64,000 nucleotides of DNA from Flavobacteriaceae bacterium CG_4_10_14_3_um_filter_33_47 (GTDB lineage Bacteria > Bacteroidota > Bacteroidia > Flavobacteriales > Flavobacteriaceae): positions 1 through 64,000 of the forward strand of contig PFKE01000088.1 in NCBI GenBank assembly GCA_002784145.1. Direction: 5' to 3'. Position 1 is the first letter of the stretch; each line of letters begins with the position of its first letter. Both the position numbers and the translations under genes were made by a program. This document shows positions 41,376 to 54,686 of the stretch, one piece after another. Below the pieces are notes generated by a model. It was given only the letters and a program-made list of their open reading frames with translations, was not told the DNA's origin and did no database searches.

Positions 41376-41406
41376 AAAAGATTCCCATGTGTTATGGGAA
41401 TCTTTT
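41376..41406 (-). terminator. Terminator downstream of rpoC
   Basis: AAAAGATTCCCATAACACATGGGAATCTTTTTTT on minus strand. Confidence 0.8.
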
Positions 41407-41410
41407 ACTT

Positions 41411-44400
41411 TTAATTATAATTCATTTCTTTTCTAGCTTGCATCATTTCATCAAACTCTTCTTTAGAACCCACTATAATGTTGTTGTATTTACGCAAACC
41501 TGTTCCGGCTGGTATTCTATGTCCAACAATTACATTCTCTTTTAGTCCTTCTAAATCATCAATTTTAGCTGCTACTGCTGCTTCATTAAGAACTTTTGTG
41601 GTTTCTTGGAAGGATGCTGCAGATATAAATGATTTCGTTTGAAGCGAAGCTCTTGTAATACCTTGTAATATTGGTGTTGCTGTTGCTGGTTGTGCATCTC
41701 TGGCAACTATAAGGTTTTTATCTTCTCTGCGCAAAATAGAATTTTCATCTCTTAATTGACGCGCTGAAATAATTTGCCCAGCTTTTACATTCACAGAATC
41801 TCCAGAATCATCAATCACTTTTAAACCAAAGATTTGATCGTTTTGCTCTATGAAATCAGATTTATGAACCAATTGATCTTCAAGGAATAACGTATCTCCA
41901 GAATCTATAATTCTAACTTTACGCATCATTTGTCTTACAACAACCTCAAAATGTTTATCATTAATTTTTACACCTTGTAAACGATATACCTCTTGAACTT
42001 CATTAACTAAGTACTGTTGTACTGCAGATGGTCCTTTAATATCTAAAATATCATCTGGTGTTACTGAACCATCAGAAAGTGGCATACCCGCTTTTACATA
42101 ATCATTTTCTTGTACAAGAATTTGACTTGATAATTTCACAAGGTATTTTTTAACCTCACCTAATTTTGATTCAACAATAATCTCTCTGTTACCTCTCTTA
42201 ATTTTACCAAAAGAAATAACGCCATCTATTTCACTTACAACCGCTGGATTTGAAGGATTACGTGCTTCAAATAACTCTGTTACACGTGGTAAACCTCCTG
42301 TAATATCTCCGGACTTAGCTGATTTACGAGGTATTTTAACTAAAATTTTACCAACTTTAATTTTCTCGTTATCTTCAATCATCAAGTGAGCACCTACTGG
42401 CAAGTTATATGAACGTAAAATATTTCCTTTTCCATCTTCAACATGAAGTGTAGGTATTAAACGTTTGTTTCTGGATTCAGATATAACCTTCTCTTGGAAT
42501 CCTGTTTGTTCATCTATTTCAACTTGATAAGTGATCCCTTGCTCAATGTTTTCAAATTTAATTTGACCTGCAAATTCTGATATGATAACACCGTTATATG
42601 GATCCCAAGAACAAACAACATCACCTTTTTTCAACGAATCACCACTCTTAACAAACACACTAGAACCGTAAGGAATGTTATTGGTGCTTAAGGTAATTCC
42701 TGATTTTTTATCAATTAGTTTAAGTTCTGAAGTACGTGAAATTACAATATCAATAGCATTCCCTTCAGCATCTTCTCCTTTTACGGTTTTAAGATCTTCT
42801 ATTTCAGCAATACCATCGAATTTAATGGCTAATTTATTTTCTTCTGAAATGTTACCAGCAATACCACCTACGTGGAATGTACGCAATGTTAACTGTGTAC
42901 CAGGTTCTCCAATAGATTGTGCTGCTACAACGCCAACCGCTTCTCCACGTTGAACCATTTTACCGGTAGCTAAATTACGTCCGTAACATTTAGCACAAAT
43001 GCCTTTAGTAGCTTCACAAGTTAATGCAGAGCGAACTTCAACACTTTCTATCGGCGATTCTTGAATGGCTTTAGCAATATCATCTTCAATTAATTGACCA
43101 GATGCTACTAATAATGCTTCTGTAATTGGATCATAAACATCGTTTAACGCAACACGGCCTACAATTCTTTCTTCAAGAGTTTCAACAACTTCGTCATTTT
43201 TCTTTAAAGCTTCAACTTCGACACCTCTTAAGGTTCCACAATCTTCAGTGTTAATAATGACATCTTGAGAAACGTCAACCAAACGACGAGTTAAATAACC
43301 AGCATCGGCGGTTTTAAGAGCTGTATCGGCAAGACCTTTACGAGCACCGTGAGTAGAAATAAAGTATTCTAAAATTGAAAGACCTTCCTTAAAGTTAGAT
43401 AGAATTGGGTTTTCAATAATCTCTCCACCACCAGCATTAGATTTTTTAGGTTTAGCCATTAATCCACGCATACCGGTTAGCTGACGAATCTGTTCTTTAG
43501 ATCCACGAGCTCCAGAATCAAGCATCATAAACACTGAGTTAAATCCTTGTTGGTCTTCACGAATACGTTTCATAGACAACTCGGTTAACGCTGCGTTGGT
43601 AGATGTCCAAATATCAATCACTTGGTTATAACGTTCGTTATTGGTTATAAGTCCCATGTTATAGTTGGCCATAATACCATCAACTTGTTTATTGGCAGCA
43701 GAAATCATCTCAGTTTTTTCTGGTGGAATAATAATATCGCCTAAACTAAATGACAATCCACCTTGAAATGCAAACTTAAATCCTAAGGTTCTAATTTCAT
43801 CAAGGAATTCAGCCGTTTCAGGTACCGAGGTGAATTTTAAAATATTTCCAATAATATCTCTTAAAGATTTTTTAGTAAGAACTTCGTTGATATATCCAGC
43901 TGCTTGAGGTACTTTTTGATTAAATAATACACGTCCAACGGTTGTACTAATGATGGTAGGAGCAAGTTTTCCGTCAGCATTAATATCTAAAGTTCTAACT
44001 CTAATAGAGGCATTTAAATCTACTTTTCTTTCATTGAATGCAATTTCAACTTCTTCAGGACCATAGAAGGTTAAACCTTCTCCTTTTACAGGTGCTTCTG
44101 GTGTTGATTTACGTTCTTTGGTCATGTAGTATAAACCAAGAACCATGTCTTGAGATGGCACCGTTACCGGTGATCCATTCGCAGGATTTAGGATATTATG
44201 AGATGCCAACATTAATAACTGACATTCTAAAATAGCTTCTGGTCCAAGTGGTAAATGCACAGCCATTTGGTCACCATCAAAATCCGCATTAAACGCTGTA
44301 CAAACTAACGGATGCAATTGAATTGCTTTACCCTCAATAAGTTTAGGTTGAAACGCTTGAATACCAAGTCTGTGTAATGTAGGAGCTCTGTTTAGTAAAA

Positions 44401-45712
44401 CTGGATGTCCTTTAAGAACATTTTCCAAGATATCCCAAACAACTGGCTCTCTTTTATCTATAATTTTTTTAGCTGATTTAACCGTTTTTACAATACCTCT
44501 TTCAATTAATTTACGGATAACGAAAGGTTTGTACAGCTCTGCAGCCATATTTTTTGGTAAACCGCATTCAAATAATTTTAATTCTGGCCCAACAACAATC
44601 ACAGAACGTGCAGAATAATCAACACGCTTTCCTAGTAAGTTTTGACGGAAACGTCCTTGTTTTCCTTTTAAGGAATCTGATAATGATTTAAGTGGTCTGT
44701 TAGAATCTGTTTTTACAGCAGATGATTTTCGTGTATTATCAAATAATGAATCTACCGATTCTTGAAGCATACGTTTTTCGTTTCGTAAAATAACTTCAGG
44801 AGCTTTTATTTCAACCAATCTTTTAAGACGGTTGTTTCTAATAATTACTCTACGATATAAATCGTTTAAATCTGAGGTTGCAAAACGACCACCATCTAGT
44901 GGTACTAAAGGACGTAATTCTGGCGGAATTACAGGAATCACTTTCATGATCATCCATTCTGGACGATTTTCTCTGTTTTGATTGGATTCACGTAATGACT
45001 CAACTACTTGCAAACGCTTTAAAGCCTCTGTTTTACGTTGTTTAGACGTCTCTGTATTAGCCTTGTGGCGTAATTCATAAGACAAAGCCTCTAAATCAAT
45101 TCTAGATAATAATTCAATTAAACATTCAGCTCCCATTTTAGCAAGGAACTTGTTTGGATCGTTATCATCTAAATATTGATTTTCTTGAGGAAGCGACTCT
45201 AGAATGTTTAAATATTCTTCTTCTGTTAAGAAATCCATTTGTTGTAATGGCTCTCCGTCAACATTTTTAGCATTACCTGGTTGAATGACTACATAACGTT
45301 CGTAGTAAATAATCATATCTAATTTCTTAGATGGTAATCCTAATAAATATCCAATTTTGTTTGGTAAAGAACGGAAATACCAGATATGAGCAATAGGCAC
45401 TACTAAATTGATGTGACCTACTCTATCACGACGTACTTTCTTTTCTGTTACTTCAACACCACAACGGTCGCAAACGATTCCTTTGTAGCGAATTCTTTTA
45501 TATTTACCACAAGCACATTCGTAGTCTTTTACAGGACCAAAAATACGTTCGCAAAACAAACCATCTCGCTCTGGTTTGTGAGTTCGATAATTGATAGTTT
45601 CTGGTTTTAAAACTTCACCTTTTGACTCTGCTAAAATAGATTCAGGTGATGCTAAACCAATGGAGATTTTATTAAATCTCTGTACTGTATTCTTATCTTG
45701 TTTTCTTGCCAT
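41411..45712 (-). CDS. rpoC: DNA-directed RNA polymerase subunit beta'
   Basis: [12 protein letters not shown], zinc motif [20 protein letters not shown]. Confidence 0.99.
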   Translation of the reverse strand: MARKQDKNTVQRFNKISIGLASPESILAESKGEVLKPETINYRTHKPERDGLFCERIFGPVKDYECACGKYKRIRYKGIVCDRCGVEVTEKKVRRDRVGHINLVVPIAHIWYFRSLPNKIGYLLGLPSKKLDMIIYYERYVVIQPGNAKNVDGEPLQQMDFLTEEEYLNILESLPQENQYLDDNDPNKFLAKMGAECLIELLSRIDLEALSYELRHKANTETSKQRKTEALKRLQVVESLRESNQNRENRPEWMIMKVIPVIPPELRPLVPLDGGRFATSDLNDLYRRVIIRNNRLKRLVEIKAPEVILRNEKRMLQESVDSLFDNTRKSSAVKTDSNRPLKSLSDSLKGKQGRFRQNLLGKRVDYSARSVIVVGPELKLFECGLPKNMAAELYKPFVIRKLIERGIVKTVKSAKKIIDKREPVVWDILENVLKGHPVLLNRAPTLHRLGIQAFQPKLIEGKAIQLHPLVCTAFNADFDGDQMAVHLPLGPEAILECQLLMLASHNILNPANGSPVTVPSQDMVLGLYYMTKERKSTPEAPVKGEGLTFYGPEEVEIAFNERKVDLNASIRVRTLDINADGKLAPTIISTTVGRVLFNQKVPQAAGYINEVLTKKSLRDIIGNILKFTSVPETAEFLDEIRTLGFKFAFQGGLSFSLGDIIIPPEKTEMISAANKQVDGIMANYNMGLITNNERYNQVIDIWTSTNAALTELSMKRIREDQQGFNSVFMMLDSGARGSKEQIRQLTGMRGLMAKPKKSNAGGGEIIENPILSNFKEGLSILEYFISTHGARKGLADTALKTADAGYLTRRLVDVSQDVIINTEDCGTLRGVEVEALKKNDEVVETLEERIVGRVALNDVYDPITEALLVASGQLIEDDIAKAIQESPIESVEVRSALTCEATKGICAKCYGRNLATGKMVQRGEAVGVVAAQSIGEPGTQLTLRTFHVGGIAGNISEENKLAIKFDGIAEIEDLKTVKGEDAEGNAIDIVISRTSELKLIDKKSGITLSTNNIPYGSSVFVKSGDSLKKGDVVCSWDPYNGVIISEFAGQIKFENIEQGITYQVEIDEQTGFQEKVISESRNKRLIPTLHVEDGKGNILRSYNLPVGAHLMIEDNEKIKVGKILVKIPRKSAKSGDITGGLPRVTELFEARNPSNPAVVSEIDGVISFGKIKRGNREIIVESKLGEVKKYLVKLSSQILVQENDYVKAGMPLSDGSVTPDDILDIKGPSAVQQYLVNEVQEVYRLQGVKINDKHFEVVVRQMMRKVRIIDSGDTLFLEDQLVHKSDFIEQNDQIFGLKVIDDSGDSVNVKAGQIISARQLRDENSILRREDKNLIVARDAQPATATPILQGITRASLQTKSFISAASFQETTKVLNEAAVAAKIDDLEGLKENVIVGHRIPAGTGLRKYNNIIVGSKEEFDEMMQARKEMNYN

Positions 45713-45807
45713 AATTTCTTATAGTATTCTGTATTCAGTGTTCAATGTTCAGTAAGTAGTACGCAGTTGAACTGTTTACTGAACACTGCTTACTGCTAAC
45801 TATTTGT
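45713..45807. repeat. rpoB-rpoC intergenic repeat made of CAGTGTTCA/ACTGAACACTG units
   Basis: CAGTGTTCAATGTTCAGTAAGTAGT...GTTTACTGAACACTGCTTACTG. Confidence 0.7.
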
Positions 45808-48800
45808 TTATTCCTCTAGTCTTATGTCTAATCCAAGGCCTTTCAATTCGTGCATCAACACATTGAATGATTCTGGTAGTCCTGGTTCTGGCATTGGTTC
45901 TCCTTTTACAATGGCTTCATACGTTTTTGCTCTTCCAATAACATCATCAGATTTTACTGTTAAAATTTCACGAAGTGTTGCGGAAGCACCGTATGCTTCA
46001 AGAGCCCAAACCTCCATCTCACCAAAACGTTGACCACCAAATTGGGCTTTACCACCAAGAGGTTGTTGTGTAATTAATGAGTAAGGACCTATGGAACGTG
46101 CGTGCATCTTATCGTCAACCATATGTCCTAATTTCAACATATAGATAACACCAACTGTTGCTGGCTGATCAAATCGTTGTCCGGTTCCACCATCATACAA
46201 ATAAGTATGTCCAAATCTAGGAATTCCTGCTTCGTCCGTTAACTCGTTTATCTGATCTAAGGTAGCACCATCAAAAATAGGGGTTGCAAATGTGCGTCCC
46301 AATTTTTGTCCTGCCCAACCAAGAACAGTTTCATAAATCTGTCCAATATTCATACGAGAAGGTACTCCAAGAGGATTTAAAACGATGTCAACTGGCGTTC
46401 CATCTTCTAAGAATGGCATATCTTCATGTCGAACTATACGAGCTACAATACCTTTATTTCCGTGACGACCAGCCATTTTATCACCAACTTTTAACTTACG
46501 TTTTTTAGCAATATAAACTTTAGCTAACTTTATAATTCCTGCTGGCAATTCATCACCCACAGAAATGGTAAACTTTTCACGTCTTAAAGAACCTTGTAAA
46601 TCGTTTTCTTTAATTTTATAATTATGGATTAAATCCGCTACTAAATCATTGGTATGATCATCAGTAGTCCATTTTCCTGATACTAAATGAGCATAATCAT
46701 CAACAGCATTTAACATTTTAAGTGTGAATTTCTTACCTTTTGGCAATACTTCTTCACCTAAATCATTATAAATACCTTGAGCTGTTTTTCCGTTGACTAT
46801 GTTGAATAATTTTTCGATTAAAACATTTTTTAAATCTTCAAATTTAGCTTCATAAACACCTTCTAGCTGTGCAATATCATCTTTGTCTTGAGCTCTTTTG
46901 CGCTTATCTTTTACCGCACGAGCAAATAATTTTTTATCAATGACAACGCCATTTAAGGATGGTGACGCTTTTAAAGATGCATCTTTTACATCTCCAGCTT
47001 TATCACCAAAAATAGCACGAAGTAATTTTTCTTCTGGCGTTGGGTCACTTTCACCTTTAGGTGTAATTTTTCCAATAAGAATATCGCCAGGTTTAACTTC
47101 AGCACCAATACGAATCATTCCGTTTTCATCTAAATCTTTGGTAGCTTCTTCTGAAACGTTAGGAATGTCGTTGGTTAATTCTTCGTTTCCTAATTTAGTA
47201 TCTCTAACTTCTAATGAATACTCGTCAATATGGATGGAAGTAAAGATATCTTCTCTCACCACTTTTTCAGAAATTACAATAGCATCTTCAAAGTTATACC
47301 CTTTCCAAGGCATGAAGGCTACCTTCATGTTTCTACCTAAAGCCAATTCTCCTTTTTGGGTAGCATAACCTTCACAAAGAACTTGTCCCTTGGTTACTTT
47401 ATCTCCTTTAACCACAATTGGTTTTAAATTGATGCTTGTACCTTGGTTAGTTTTTCTAAATTTTACCAAAGGATATGTTTTAACATCGCTATCAAAACTT
47501 ACTTTTTCTTCATCTTCAGTACGATCGTACTTAATAACAATTTGCGTTGCATCAACATATTGTACAATACCATCGCCTTCTGCGTTGATTAGCACTCTAG
47601 AGTCTGAGGCTACTTGACGCTCTAAACCGGTTCCAACAATAGGCGCTTGAGGCAATAATAATGGTACTGCCTGACGCATCATGTTTGATCCCATCAATGC
47701 GCGGTTCGCATCATCATGCTCTAAGAATGGAATCAAAGATGCCGAAATGGATGATATTTGGTTTGGAGCCACATCGGTATAATGAAGTGCCGATGGGTCA
47801 ATTACTGGGAAGTCTCCTTCCATTCTAGCAATAACCTTATCATGTAAAATTTTACCATTCTCATCAACTTTAACCGTTGCTTGAGCTATTAATTTTTCTT
47901 CTTCTTCTTCTGCACTTAAGTATATAGGAGCATTTTTAATATCCACTACACCGTTTTCAACTGGACGATATGGTGTTTCTATGAATCCCATAGAATTTAC
48001 TTTAGCATAAACAGAAAGCGAAGAAATCAAACCAATGTTTGGTCCTTCCGGCGTTTCAATCGGGCATAAACGACCGTAATGTGTGTAGTGAACGTCACGC
48101 ACCTCAAAACCTGCTCTTTCACGAGATAAACCACCTGGCCCTAATGCCGATAAACGGCGTTTGTGCGTAATCTCGGCTAATGGATTGGTTTGATCCATGA
48201 ACTGAGATAACTGGTTTGTACCAAAGAATGAATTAATTACTGAAGACAATGTCTTAGCATTAATCAAATCAATTGGTGTAAACACTTCATTATCACGAAC
48301 ATTCATACGCTCACGAATAGTACGAGCCATACGAGCTAAACCAACACCAAACTGTTGAGATAATTGTTCACCTACCGTACGTACACGACGGTTAGATAAA
48401 TGGTCAATATCATCAATCTCTGCTTTAGAGTTGATAAGTTCAATTAAATATTTAATGATGGTAATGATATCTTCTTTGGTAAGGACTTGCTTGTCCATAC
48501 CTATATCAAGACCTAATTTTTTATTCATTCTATAACGACCTACTTCACCTAAAGAGTAACGTTGATCAGAAAAGAATAATTTATCTATAATACCGCGTGC
48601 TGTTTCCTCATCTGGCGGTTCAGCATTACGTAATTGTCTATATATATGCTCAACAGCCTCTTTTTCAGAATTTGTTGGATCCTTTTGTAAGGTATTATGT
48701 ATGATGGCATAATCACCTTGTTGTGCACTTTCTTTGTGTAAAAGAATGGTTTGAACATCAGCTTCAATAATTTCCTCTACATTATCCTTATCAAGAACAG

Positions 48801-49623
48801 TATCACGATCCAATACAATTTCGTTACGCTCTATAGATACTACTTCACCAGTATCTTCGTCCACAAAATCTTCATGCCAAGTATTAAGAACACGAGCAGC
48901 AAGCTTGCGACCTAATACTTTCTTTAATCCAGATTTTGATACTTTTACTTCTTCAGCAAGATCAAAAATCTCTAAGATATCTTTATCACGTTCAAAACCT
49001 ATAGCTCTAAACAATGTGGTTACAGGTAATTTCTTTTTTCTATCAATGTAAGCATACATTACCTGATTAATATCGGTAGCAAATTCAATCCAAGAACCTT
49101 TAAAAGGGATAACTCTTGCAGAATACAGTTTTGTTCCATTAGCATGGAAAGATTGCCCAAAGAAAACACCCGGTGAACGATGTAATTGTGACACAACAAC
49201 ACGTTCAGCACCATTGATAACAAAAGTGCCACTAGGTGTCATGTAAGGAATTGTACCCAAATACACATCTTGTACAATGGTTTCAAAATCCTCATGTTCA
49301 GGATCAGTACAATACAATTTAAGCCTTGCCTTTAATGGAACGCTATATGTAAGACCTCTTTCAATACACTCATCAATAGCATATCTAGGTGGGTCAACAA
49401 AATAATCTAAGAATTCTAAAACGAATTGATTACGAGAATCTGTAATAGGAAAGTTCTCCATAAAGGTATTGTAAAGACCTTCATCTCCTCTTTCTTCAGA
49501 TTTAGTTTCTAATTGGAAAAAATCCTGAAAGGATTTAATCTGAATATCCAAGAAATCTGGGTATTCTGTTCTATTTACAATAGATGAGAAATTTAATCTT
49601 TCAGCTTGTGTTGATAACATCAA
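45808..49623 (-). CDS. rpoB: DNA-directed RNA polymerase subunit beta
   Basis: [30 protein letters not shown]; full-length. Confidence 0.99.
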   Translation of the reverse strand: MMLSTQAERLNFSSIVNRTEYPDFLDIQIKSFQDFFQLETKSEERGDEGLYNTFMENFPITDSRNQFVLEFLDYFVDPPRYAIDECIERGLTYSVPLKARLKLYCTDPEHEDFETIVQDVYLGTIPYMTPSGTFVINGAERVVVSQLHRSPGVFFGQSFHANGTKLYSARVIPFKGSWIEFATDINQVMYAYIDRKKKLPVTTLFRAIGFERDKDILEIFDLAEEVKVSKSGLKKVLGRKLAARVLNTWHEDFVDEDTGEVVSIERNEIVLDRDTVLDKDNVEEIIEADVQTILLHKESAQQGDYAIIHNTLQKDPTNSEKEAVEHIYRQLRNAEPPDEETARGIIDKLFFSDQRYSLGEVGRYRMNKKLGLDIGMDKQVLTKEDIITIIKYLIELINSKAEIDDIDHLSNRRVRTVGEQLSQQFGVGLARMARTIRERMNVRDNEVFTPIDLINAKTLSSVINSFFGTNQLSQFMDQTNPLAEITHKRRLSALGPGGLSRERAGFEVRDVHYTHYGRLCPIETPEGPNIGLISSLSVYAKVNSMGFIETPYRPVENGVVDIKNAPIYLSAEEEEEKLIAQATVKVDENGKILHDKVIARMEGDFPVIDPSALHYTDVAPNQISSISASLIPFLEHDDANRALMGSNMMRQAVPLLLPQAPIVGTGLERQVASDSRVLINAEGDGIVQYVDATQIVIKYDRTEDEEKVSFDSDVKTYPLVKFRKTNQGTSINLKPIVVKGDKVTKGQVLCEGYATQKGELALGRNMKVAFMPWKGYNFEDAIVISEKVVREDIFTSIHIDEYSLEVRDTKLGNEELTNDIPNVSEEATKDLDENGMIRIGAEVKPGDILIGKITPKGESDPTPEEKLLRAIFGDKAGDVKDASLKASPSLNGVVIDKKLFARAVKDKRKRAQDKDDIAQLEGVYEAKFEDLKNVLIEKLFNIVNGKTAQGIYNDLGEEVLPKGKKFTLKMLNAVDDYAHLVSGKWTTDDHTNDLVADLIHNYKIKENDLQGSLRREKFTISVGDELPAGIIKLAKVYIAKKRKLKVGDKMAGRHGNKGIVARIVRHEDMPFLEDGTPVDIVLNPLGVPSRMNIGQIYETVLGWAGQKLGRTFATPIFDGATLDQINELTDEAGIPRFGHTYLYDGGTGQRFDQPATVGVIYMLKLGHMVDDKMHARSIGPYSLITQQPLGGKAQFGGQRFGEMEVWALEAYGASATLREILTVKSDDVIGRAKTYEAIVKGEPMPEPGLPESFNVLMHELKGLGLDIRLEE

Positions 49624-49685
49624 TGGACGGAATTATGATTAAAAAATAATAGTTAAAGCGTATCTAATGATTATATACGCAAAAT

Positions 49686-49721
49686 GGTTTAGGTCTTGAA
49701 GTTAATCTTCAGACCTAAACC
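49686..49721 (-). promoter_or_regulatory. Hairpin in the rplL-rpoB intergenic region (possible attenuator/processing site)
   Basis: GGTTTAGGTCT(T)GAAG...CTTCAGACCTAAACC. Confidence 0.6.
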
Positions 49722-49744
49722 TTTGTATTGTTTGGTTGTTAAGC

Positions 49745-50122
49745 TTACTTAAGCTCAACCTCAGCGCCAGCTTCTTCTAAAGATGCTTTTAACCCTTCAG
49801 CTTCGTCTTTAGAAACTGCTTCTTTAATTGGGCTTGGTGCATTATCAACTAATTCTTTAGCTTCTTTTAAGCCTAGACCAGTTAACTCTTTTACTAATTT
49901 AACTACAGCTAATTTAGATGCTCCAGCTGCTTTTAGTATAACATCAAACTCAGTTTGAGCTTCAGCTACATCTTCTCCACCGGCAGCAGGTCCAGCAGCA
50001 ACTGCAACTGCAGCAGCAGCAGGCTCTATACCATACTCTTCTTTTAAAATAGTAGCTAACTCGTTTACTTCTTTTACTGTTAAGTTAACTAATTGTTCTG
50101 CGAAATCTTTTAAATCTGCCAT
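49745..50122 (-). CDS. rplL: 50S ribosomal protein L7/L12
   Basis: Typical bL12 hinge and [15 protein letters not shown]. Confidence 0.98.
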   Translation of the reverse strand: MADLKDFAEQLVNLTVKEVNELATILKEEYGIEPAAAAVAVAAGPAAGGEDVAEAQTEFDVILKAAGASKLAVVKLVKELTGLGLKEAKELVDNAPSPIKEAVSKDEAEGLKASLEEAGAEVELK

Positions 50123-50190
50123 TTTTCTATCGTTTTTAATAAATTTTTAAATTTTAATATAATTGTAATAAAGTGCGTACTTTTTTAATA

Positions 50191-50712
50191 CTATCCTTCT
50201 TTTTCAGATAATGTTTTAAGAATTCCAGCTAGTTTTCCACCGCTTGATTTAAGTGCTGAAATAACGTTTTTAGCAGGCGATTGTAGTAATCCTATAATCT
50301 CTCCTAATAACTCTTCTTTAGACTTGATATCAACTAACATGTCTAATTGGTTATCGCCAATATAAACGCACTCCTCAATAAAAGCACCTTTTAATAAAGG
50401 TTTCTCTGATTTTTTACGGAACGTTTTTATTAACTTAGCTGGTGCATTACCTGTTTCTGAATACATCACAGATGTATTACCTTTTAAAACAGAAGGAAGG
50501 TCTCCAAATTCTTTATCTGAAGCTTCCATTGCTTTTTCAAGCAAGGTATTTTTTACTACTGCTAACTTTACGTTTGCTTTAAAACAAGCACGACGTAAGT
50601 CTGAGGTTGTTGCTGCATTTAATCCGGAAATATCTGCTAAATAGATATTTGCATTATTAGCTAATTCTGCCGTTAACTCCTCAATTACTTGTGATTTTTC
50701 TTCTCTTGTCAT
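50191..50712 (-). CDS. rplJ: 50S ribosomal protein L10
   Basis: uL10-like, LRRACFKANVKLAVVKNTLL. Confidence 0.97.
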   Translation of the reverse strand: MTREEKSQVIEELTAELANNANIYLADISGLNAATTSDLRRACFKANVKLAVVKNTLLEKAMEASDKEFGDLPSVLKGNTSVMYSETGNAPAKLIKTFRKKSEKPLLKGAFIEECVYIGDNQLDMLVDIKSKEELLGEIIGLLQSPAKNVISALKSSGGKLAGILKTLSEKEG

Positions 50713-50731
50713 AATAAAAGTTTTTAACTAA

Positions 50732-51421
50732 TTAATTAACTTTTGGATCAACAGCAACACTAGGACTCATAGTACTAGAGATAGAAATACTCTTTACATA
50801 AGTACCTTTAGAAGCGGTTGGTTTAAGTTTAATTAATGTATGAATTAGTTCATTAGCATTTCCTGCAATTTTATCTGCACTAAATGATGCTTTTCCAATT
50901 GGAGCATGTACAATACCTGTTTTATCAACTTTAAAGTCAATTTTACCAGCTTTGACCTCTGCTACCGCTTTGGCAACATCCATGGTTACAGTTCCTGTTT
51001 TTGGATTTGGCATTAAACCACGTGGGCCTAAAATACGACCTAAAGGGCCTAATTTACCCATAACGCTAGGCATGGTTATAATCACATCAACATCAGTCCA
51101 ACCGTTCTTGATTTTATCAAGATAATCATCTAACCCAACATAATCCGCTCCTGCTTCTTTAGCTTCTGCTTCTTTATCTGGAGTTACTAATGCTAAAACT
51201 TTCATGTCTTTACCAGTACCATGAGGTAATGATACAACGCCTCTTACCATTTGATTCGCTTTTCTAGGATCAACTCCTAATTTTATTGCGATATCAACAG
51301 ATGCATCAAATTTTGTAAAGGTTATATCTTTAACCAATTCTGATGCTTCATTAATAGAATAAAGTTTTCCTTTTTCTATTTTTGCTAAAGCTTCTTTTTG
51401 CTTTTTTGTTAATCTTGCCAT
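50732..51421 (-). CDS. rplA: 50S ribosomal protein L1
   Basis: [19 protein letters not shown]. Confidence 0.98.
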   Translation of the reverse strand: MARLTKKQKEALAKIEKGKLYSINEASELVKDITFTKFDASVDIAIKLGVDPRKANQMVRGVVSLPHGTGKDMKVLALVTPDKEAEAKEAGADYVGLDDYLDKIKNGWTDVDVIITMPSVMGKLGPLGRILGPRGLMPNPKTGTVTMDVAKAVAEVKAGKIDFKVDKTGIVHAPIGKASFSADKIAGNANELIHTLIKLKPTASKGTYVKSISISSTMSPSVAVDPKVN

Positions 51422-51441
51422 TTTTTAATGTCTTTAATAGA

Positions 51442-51879
51442 TTAATTTGGTGCGTTTCCGGTTACGGTTATACCCATAGACCTAGCAGTACCAGCAATCA
51501 TTCTCATAGCAGATTCTATAGTAAATGCATTTAAATCTACCATTTTGTCTTCTGCTATTGTTTTAATCTGATCCCATGAAACTTTAGCTACTTTTTTTCG
51601 GTTTGGTTCTCCAGAACCTTTTTTTAATTTGGCCGCTTCTAATAATTGTACTGCAGCTGGAGGCGTTTTAATTACAAAGTCAAATGATTTGTCTTTGTAA
51701 ACGGTGATAACCACAGGTAATACTTTACCTGGCTTATCTTGTGTTCTAGCATTAAACTGCTTACAAAACTCCATGATATTTACTCCAGCAGCACCTAAAG
51801 CGGGTCCAACCGGTGGCGACGGATTCGCAGCACCTCCCTTAACTTGTAGTTTAACTACTTTACCAATTTCTTTTGCCAT
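51442..51879 (-). CDS. rplK: 50S ribosomal protein L11
   Basis: [26 protein letters not shown]. Confidence 0.98.
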   Translation of the reverse strand: MAKEIGKVVKLQVKGGAANPSPPVGPALGAAGVNIMEFCKQFNARTQDKPGKVLPVVITVYKDKSFDFVIKTPPAAVQLLEAAKLKKGSGEPNRKKVAKVSWDQIKTIAEDKMVDLNAFTIESAMRMIAGTARSMGITVTGNAPN

Positions 51880-51950
51880 TTTTAATAATTTAATTTGATA
51901 TGCTTCTTAAATTGAAGCTGAAGAGCATATCTATTTTAGTGTAACAATTA

Positions 51951-52505
51951 TTATACTTTTTCAACCTGCATATAACTTAGCTCTAATGGTGTTTTTCTTC
52001 CAAAAATTTTAACCATCACTTCTAGTTTACGCTTTTCTTCATTTATCTTTTCAATAGTTCCATCAAAGCCATTAAATGGCCCATCTATAACCTTAACCGT
52101 TTCTCCCTTTGTAAATGGAATAGAAACATTTGCATCAGCATCTACCGTTAATTCATCGACCTTGCCTAGCATTCTGTTAACTTCAGATTGTCTTAAAGGA
52201 ACTGGATCGCCTCCTTTGGTTTCACCTAAAAAACCAATAACATTAGTTACTGCTCTTATGATGTGTGGAATTTCTCCAGATAAATTTGCTTGAATCATAA
52301 TGTAACCTGGAAAATAAACCTTTTCCTTGTTAATTTTTTTTCCATTACGGATTTGAATTACTTTTTCTGTTGGAACTAATACCTGATCAACATAATCTTG
52401 AAGACCTAAACGAGCAATTTCATTTTCGATATACGTCTTGATTTTATTTTCTTGACCGCTTACCGCTCTAACAACATACCATTTTTTTCCACTTACTTCA
52501 GACAT
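51951..52505 (-). CDS. nusG: Transcription antitermination factor NusG
   Basis: KKWYVVRAVSGQE, YFPGYIMI, KGETVKVIDGPFNGFDG. Confidence 0.97.
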   Translation of the reverse strand: MSEVSGKKWYVVRAVSGQENKIKTYIENEIARLGLQDYVDQVLVPTEKVIQIRNGKKINKEKVYFPGYIMIQANLSGEIPHIIRAVTNVIGFLGETKGGDPVPLRQSEVNRMLGKVDELTVDADANVSIPFTKGETVKVIDGPFNGFDGTIEKINEEKRKLEVMVKIFGRKTPLELSYMQVEKV

Positions 52506-52522
52506 AGATTTAGATTTTACTG

Positions 52523-52717
52523 TTAATTGATTAATTGAAAGTAAAACGTAATCAATTTACTGAATACGGTATCAACGCCCCAAATTGCCAAAGAAAATAC
52601 TATTGAAAAAACTGCTACTAATACCGTTAAGCTTTGAGCTTCAGCTCTTGGTGTCCAACTTACGTTATTTTTAAGCTCTTCAAATGATTCTTTTATGTAA
52701 CTTACAATTCCAGCCAT
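52523..52717 (-). CDS. secE: Preprotein translocase SecE
   Basis: 64-aa single-TM protein upstream of nusG. Confidence 0.93.
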   Translation of the reverse strand: MAGIVSYIKESFEELKNNVSWTPRAEAQSLTVLVAVFSIVFSLAIWGVDTVFSKLITFYFQLIN

Positions 52718-52825
52718 TTATATTTATTTTTATTAGTACGAATTAAAAACATTTATTAGGAATGCTTTTTTGTCTCGCATTATCTTTTAAAGATTTATGC
52801 TTTAAAAGGGTTTAATTTTTCCAAG

Positions 52826-52898
52826 CACGGGTTGAGAGACTCGAACTCCCGACACCTGGTTTTGGAGACCAGTGCTCTACCAACTGAGCTAAACCCGT
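52826..52898 (-). tRNA. tRNA-Trp(CCA)
   Basis: CTCCAAA anticodon loop, ACGGGTT/AACCCGT acceptor. Confidence 0.95.
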
Positions 52899-52961
52899 AA
52901 ATATAAGTCAAGGTATTCCATAAACATGGAATACCTTTCTTATTATTTAATTATACTATGA

Positions 52962-54149
52962 TTAGTCTAAAATCTCAGTTACTTGACCAGCACCTACAGT
53001 TCTACCACCTTCACGGATAGCGAAACGTAAACCAACATTCATAGCAATTGGTTGGATTAACTCAACCGTAATTGTTAAGTTATCACCAGGCATAACCATC
53101 TCAACACCTGAAGGTAAAGAAATAGTACCCGTTACATCTGTTGTACGAACATAAAACTGTGGACGGTAATTGTTGTGGAATGGTGTATGACGACCACCTT
53201 CTTCTTTTTTCAGGATATAAACCTCAGCTTTAAATTTAGCGTGTGGAGTTACAGAACCTTTTTTACAGATTACCATACCTCTAGAGATTTGGGTTTTTTC
53301 AATACCTCTTAATAAAATCCCTACGTTATCTCCAGCTTCACCTCTATCTAATATTTTACGAAACATTTCAACTCCTGTGATAGTAGATGCTAATTTTTCA
53401 GCACCCATACCAATAATATCAACAACATCACCAGTATTAGCAATACCTGTTTCGATACGACCTGTAGCAACAGTTCCACGACCAGTAATTGAGAATACAT
53501 CTTCAATTGGCATTAAGAATGGTTTATCAATATCACGAGGTGGTAATTCAATCCAGCTATCAACAGCATCCATTAATTGCATGATTGATGGTACCCATTT
53601 ATCATCACCATTTAATCCTCCTAGAGCAGATCCTAAGATAACAGGAGTATTATCACCATCATATTCATAAAATGATAATAAATCTCTGATTTCCATTTCA
53701 ACTAACTCTAATAATTCTTCATCATCAACCATATCCACTTTGTTCATGAATACAACCAATCTAGGAATACCAACTTGACGACCTAATAAAATGTGCTCAC
53801 GAGTTTGTGGCATAGGACCATCAGTAGCAGCAACAACAATAATGGCACCATCCATTTGAGCAGCACCAGTAACCATGTTTTTTACATAATCTGCGTGACC
53901 TGGACAGTCAACGTGGGCATAGTGACGATTTGCAGTTGAGTACTCAACGTGAGATGTATTAATTGTAATACCTCTTTCTTTTTCTTCAGGAGCGTTATCA
54001 ATAGAATCGAAACTTCTCATTTCTGATAATCCAGCTTTTGCCAATACCATTGTAATAGCCGCTGTTAAAGTTGTTTTACCGTGATCTACATGTCCAATTG
54101 TACCAATGTTTAAGTGTGGTTTGGAACGATCAAAATTTGCCTTTGCCAT
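52962..54149 (-). CDS. tuf: Elongation factor Tu
   Basis: [30 protein letters not shown]. Confidence 0.99.
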   Translation of the reverse strand: MAKANFDRSKPHLNIGTIGHVDHGKTTLTAAITMVLAKAGLSEMRSFDSIDNAPEEKERGITINTSHVEYSTANRHYAHVDCPGHADYVKNMVTGAAQMDGAIIVVAATDGPMPQTREHILLGRQVGIPRLVVFMNKVDMVDDEELLELVEMEIRDLLSFYEYDGDNTPVILGSALGGLNGDDKWVPSIMQLMDAVDSWIELPPRDIDKPFLMPIEDVFSITGRGTVATGRIETGIANTGDVVDIIGMGAEKLASTITGVEMFRKILDRGEAGDNVGILLRGIEKTQISRGMVICKKGSVTPHAKFKAEVYILKKEEGGRHTPFHNNYRPQFYVRTTDVTGTISLPSGVEMVMPGDNLTITVELIQPIAMNVGLRFAIREGGRTVGAGQVTEILD

Positions 54150-54214
54150 GTTTAATTTATTTAATCTTAGTTATATAATAATATTAGTGTCTATTTTCAT
54201 TTAAACTTTTATAG

Positions 54215-54286
54215 AGCCAATGACGGGAATTGAACCCGTGACCTCTTCCTTACCAAGGAAACGCTCTACCCCTGAGCTACACCGGC
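54215..54286 (-). tRNA. tRNA-Thr(GGT)
   Basis: TTGGTAA anticodon loop. Confidence 0.94.
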
Positions 54287-54296
54287 TTTAAAAAAG

Positions 54297-54369
54297 AGCG
54301 GGAGACCGGGTTCGAACCGGCGACATTCAGCTTGGAAGGCTGACGCTCTACCAACTGAGCTACTCCCGC
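54297..54369 (-). tRNA. tRNA-Gly(TCC)
   Basis: CTTCCAA anticodon loop. Confidence 0.94.
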
Positions 54370-54398
54370 ATTATTTTAAAAATCCTATGTTAAAAATG

Positions 54399-54480
54399 TG
54401 GGGAGAGCAGGATTCGAACCTGCGAAGGTGAAACCAACAGATTTACAGTCTGTCCTCGTTGGCCGCTTGAGTATCTCCCC
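54399..54480 (-). tRNA. tRNA-Tyr(GTA)
   Basis: CTGTAAA anticodon loop, long variable arm. Confidence 0.94.
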
Positions 54481-54513
54481 AATTTAAAACTTTTCACTCT
54501 TTTAAAGAACTTG

Positions 54514-54587
54514 AGCCGATAGAGGGACTCGAACCCACGACCTGCTGATTACAAATCAGCTGCTCTAGCCAGCTGAGCTACATCGGC
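54514..54587 (-). tRNA. tRNA-Thr(TGT)
   Basis: TTTGTAA anticodon loop; identical to 37492-37565. Confidence 0.95.
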
Positions 54588-54606
54588 TTTTCTTACTTTT
54601 TTCACA

Positions 54607-54635
54607 CAAAAAAAGTCCGCTATTTCTAACGGACT
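54607..54635 (-). terminator. Terminator downstream of hpf
   Basis: Minus strand AGTCCGTTA-GAAA-TAGCGGACT-TTTTTT. Confidence 0.75.
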
Positions 54636-54686
54636 GCAAATGTATAGATTTATTTTTTTAATCAAAACATTTTTCAATAAATTTTA

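Noticed and set aside
46898-47368. 156-aa plus-strand ORF
   Set aside because: Antisense shadow of rpoB.
54514-54587. Identical tRNA-Thr(TGT) at 37492-37565 as a possible att/duplication pair
   Set aside because: Both are complete functional-looking tRNAs with housekeeping genes between; ordinary gene duplication is sufficient.
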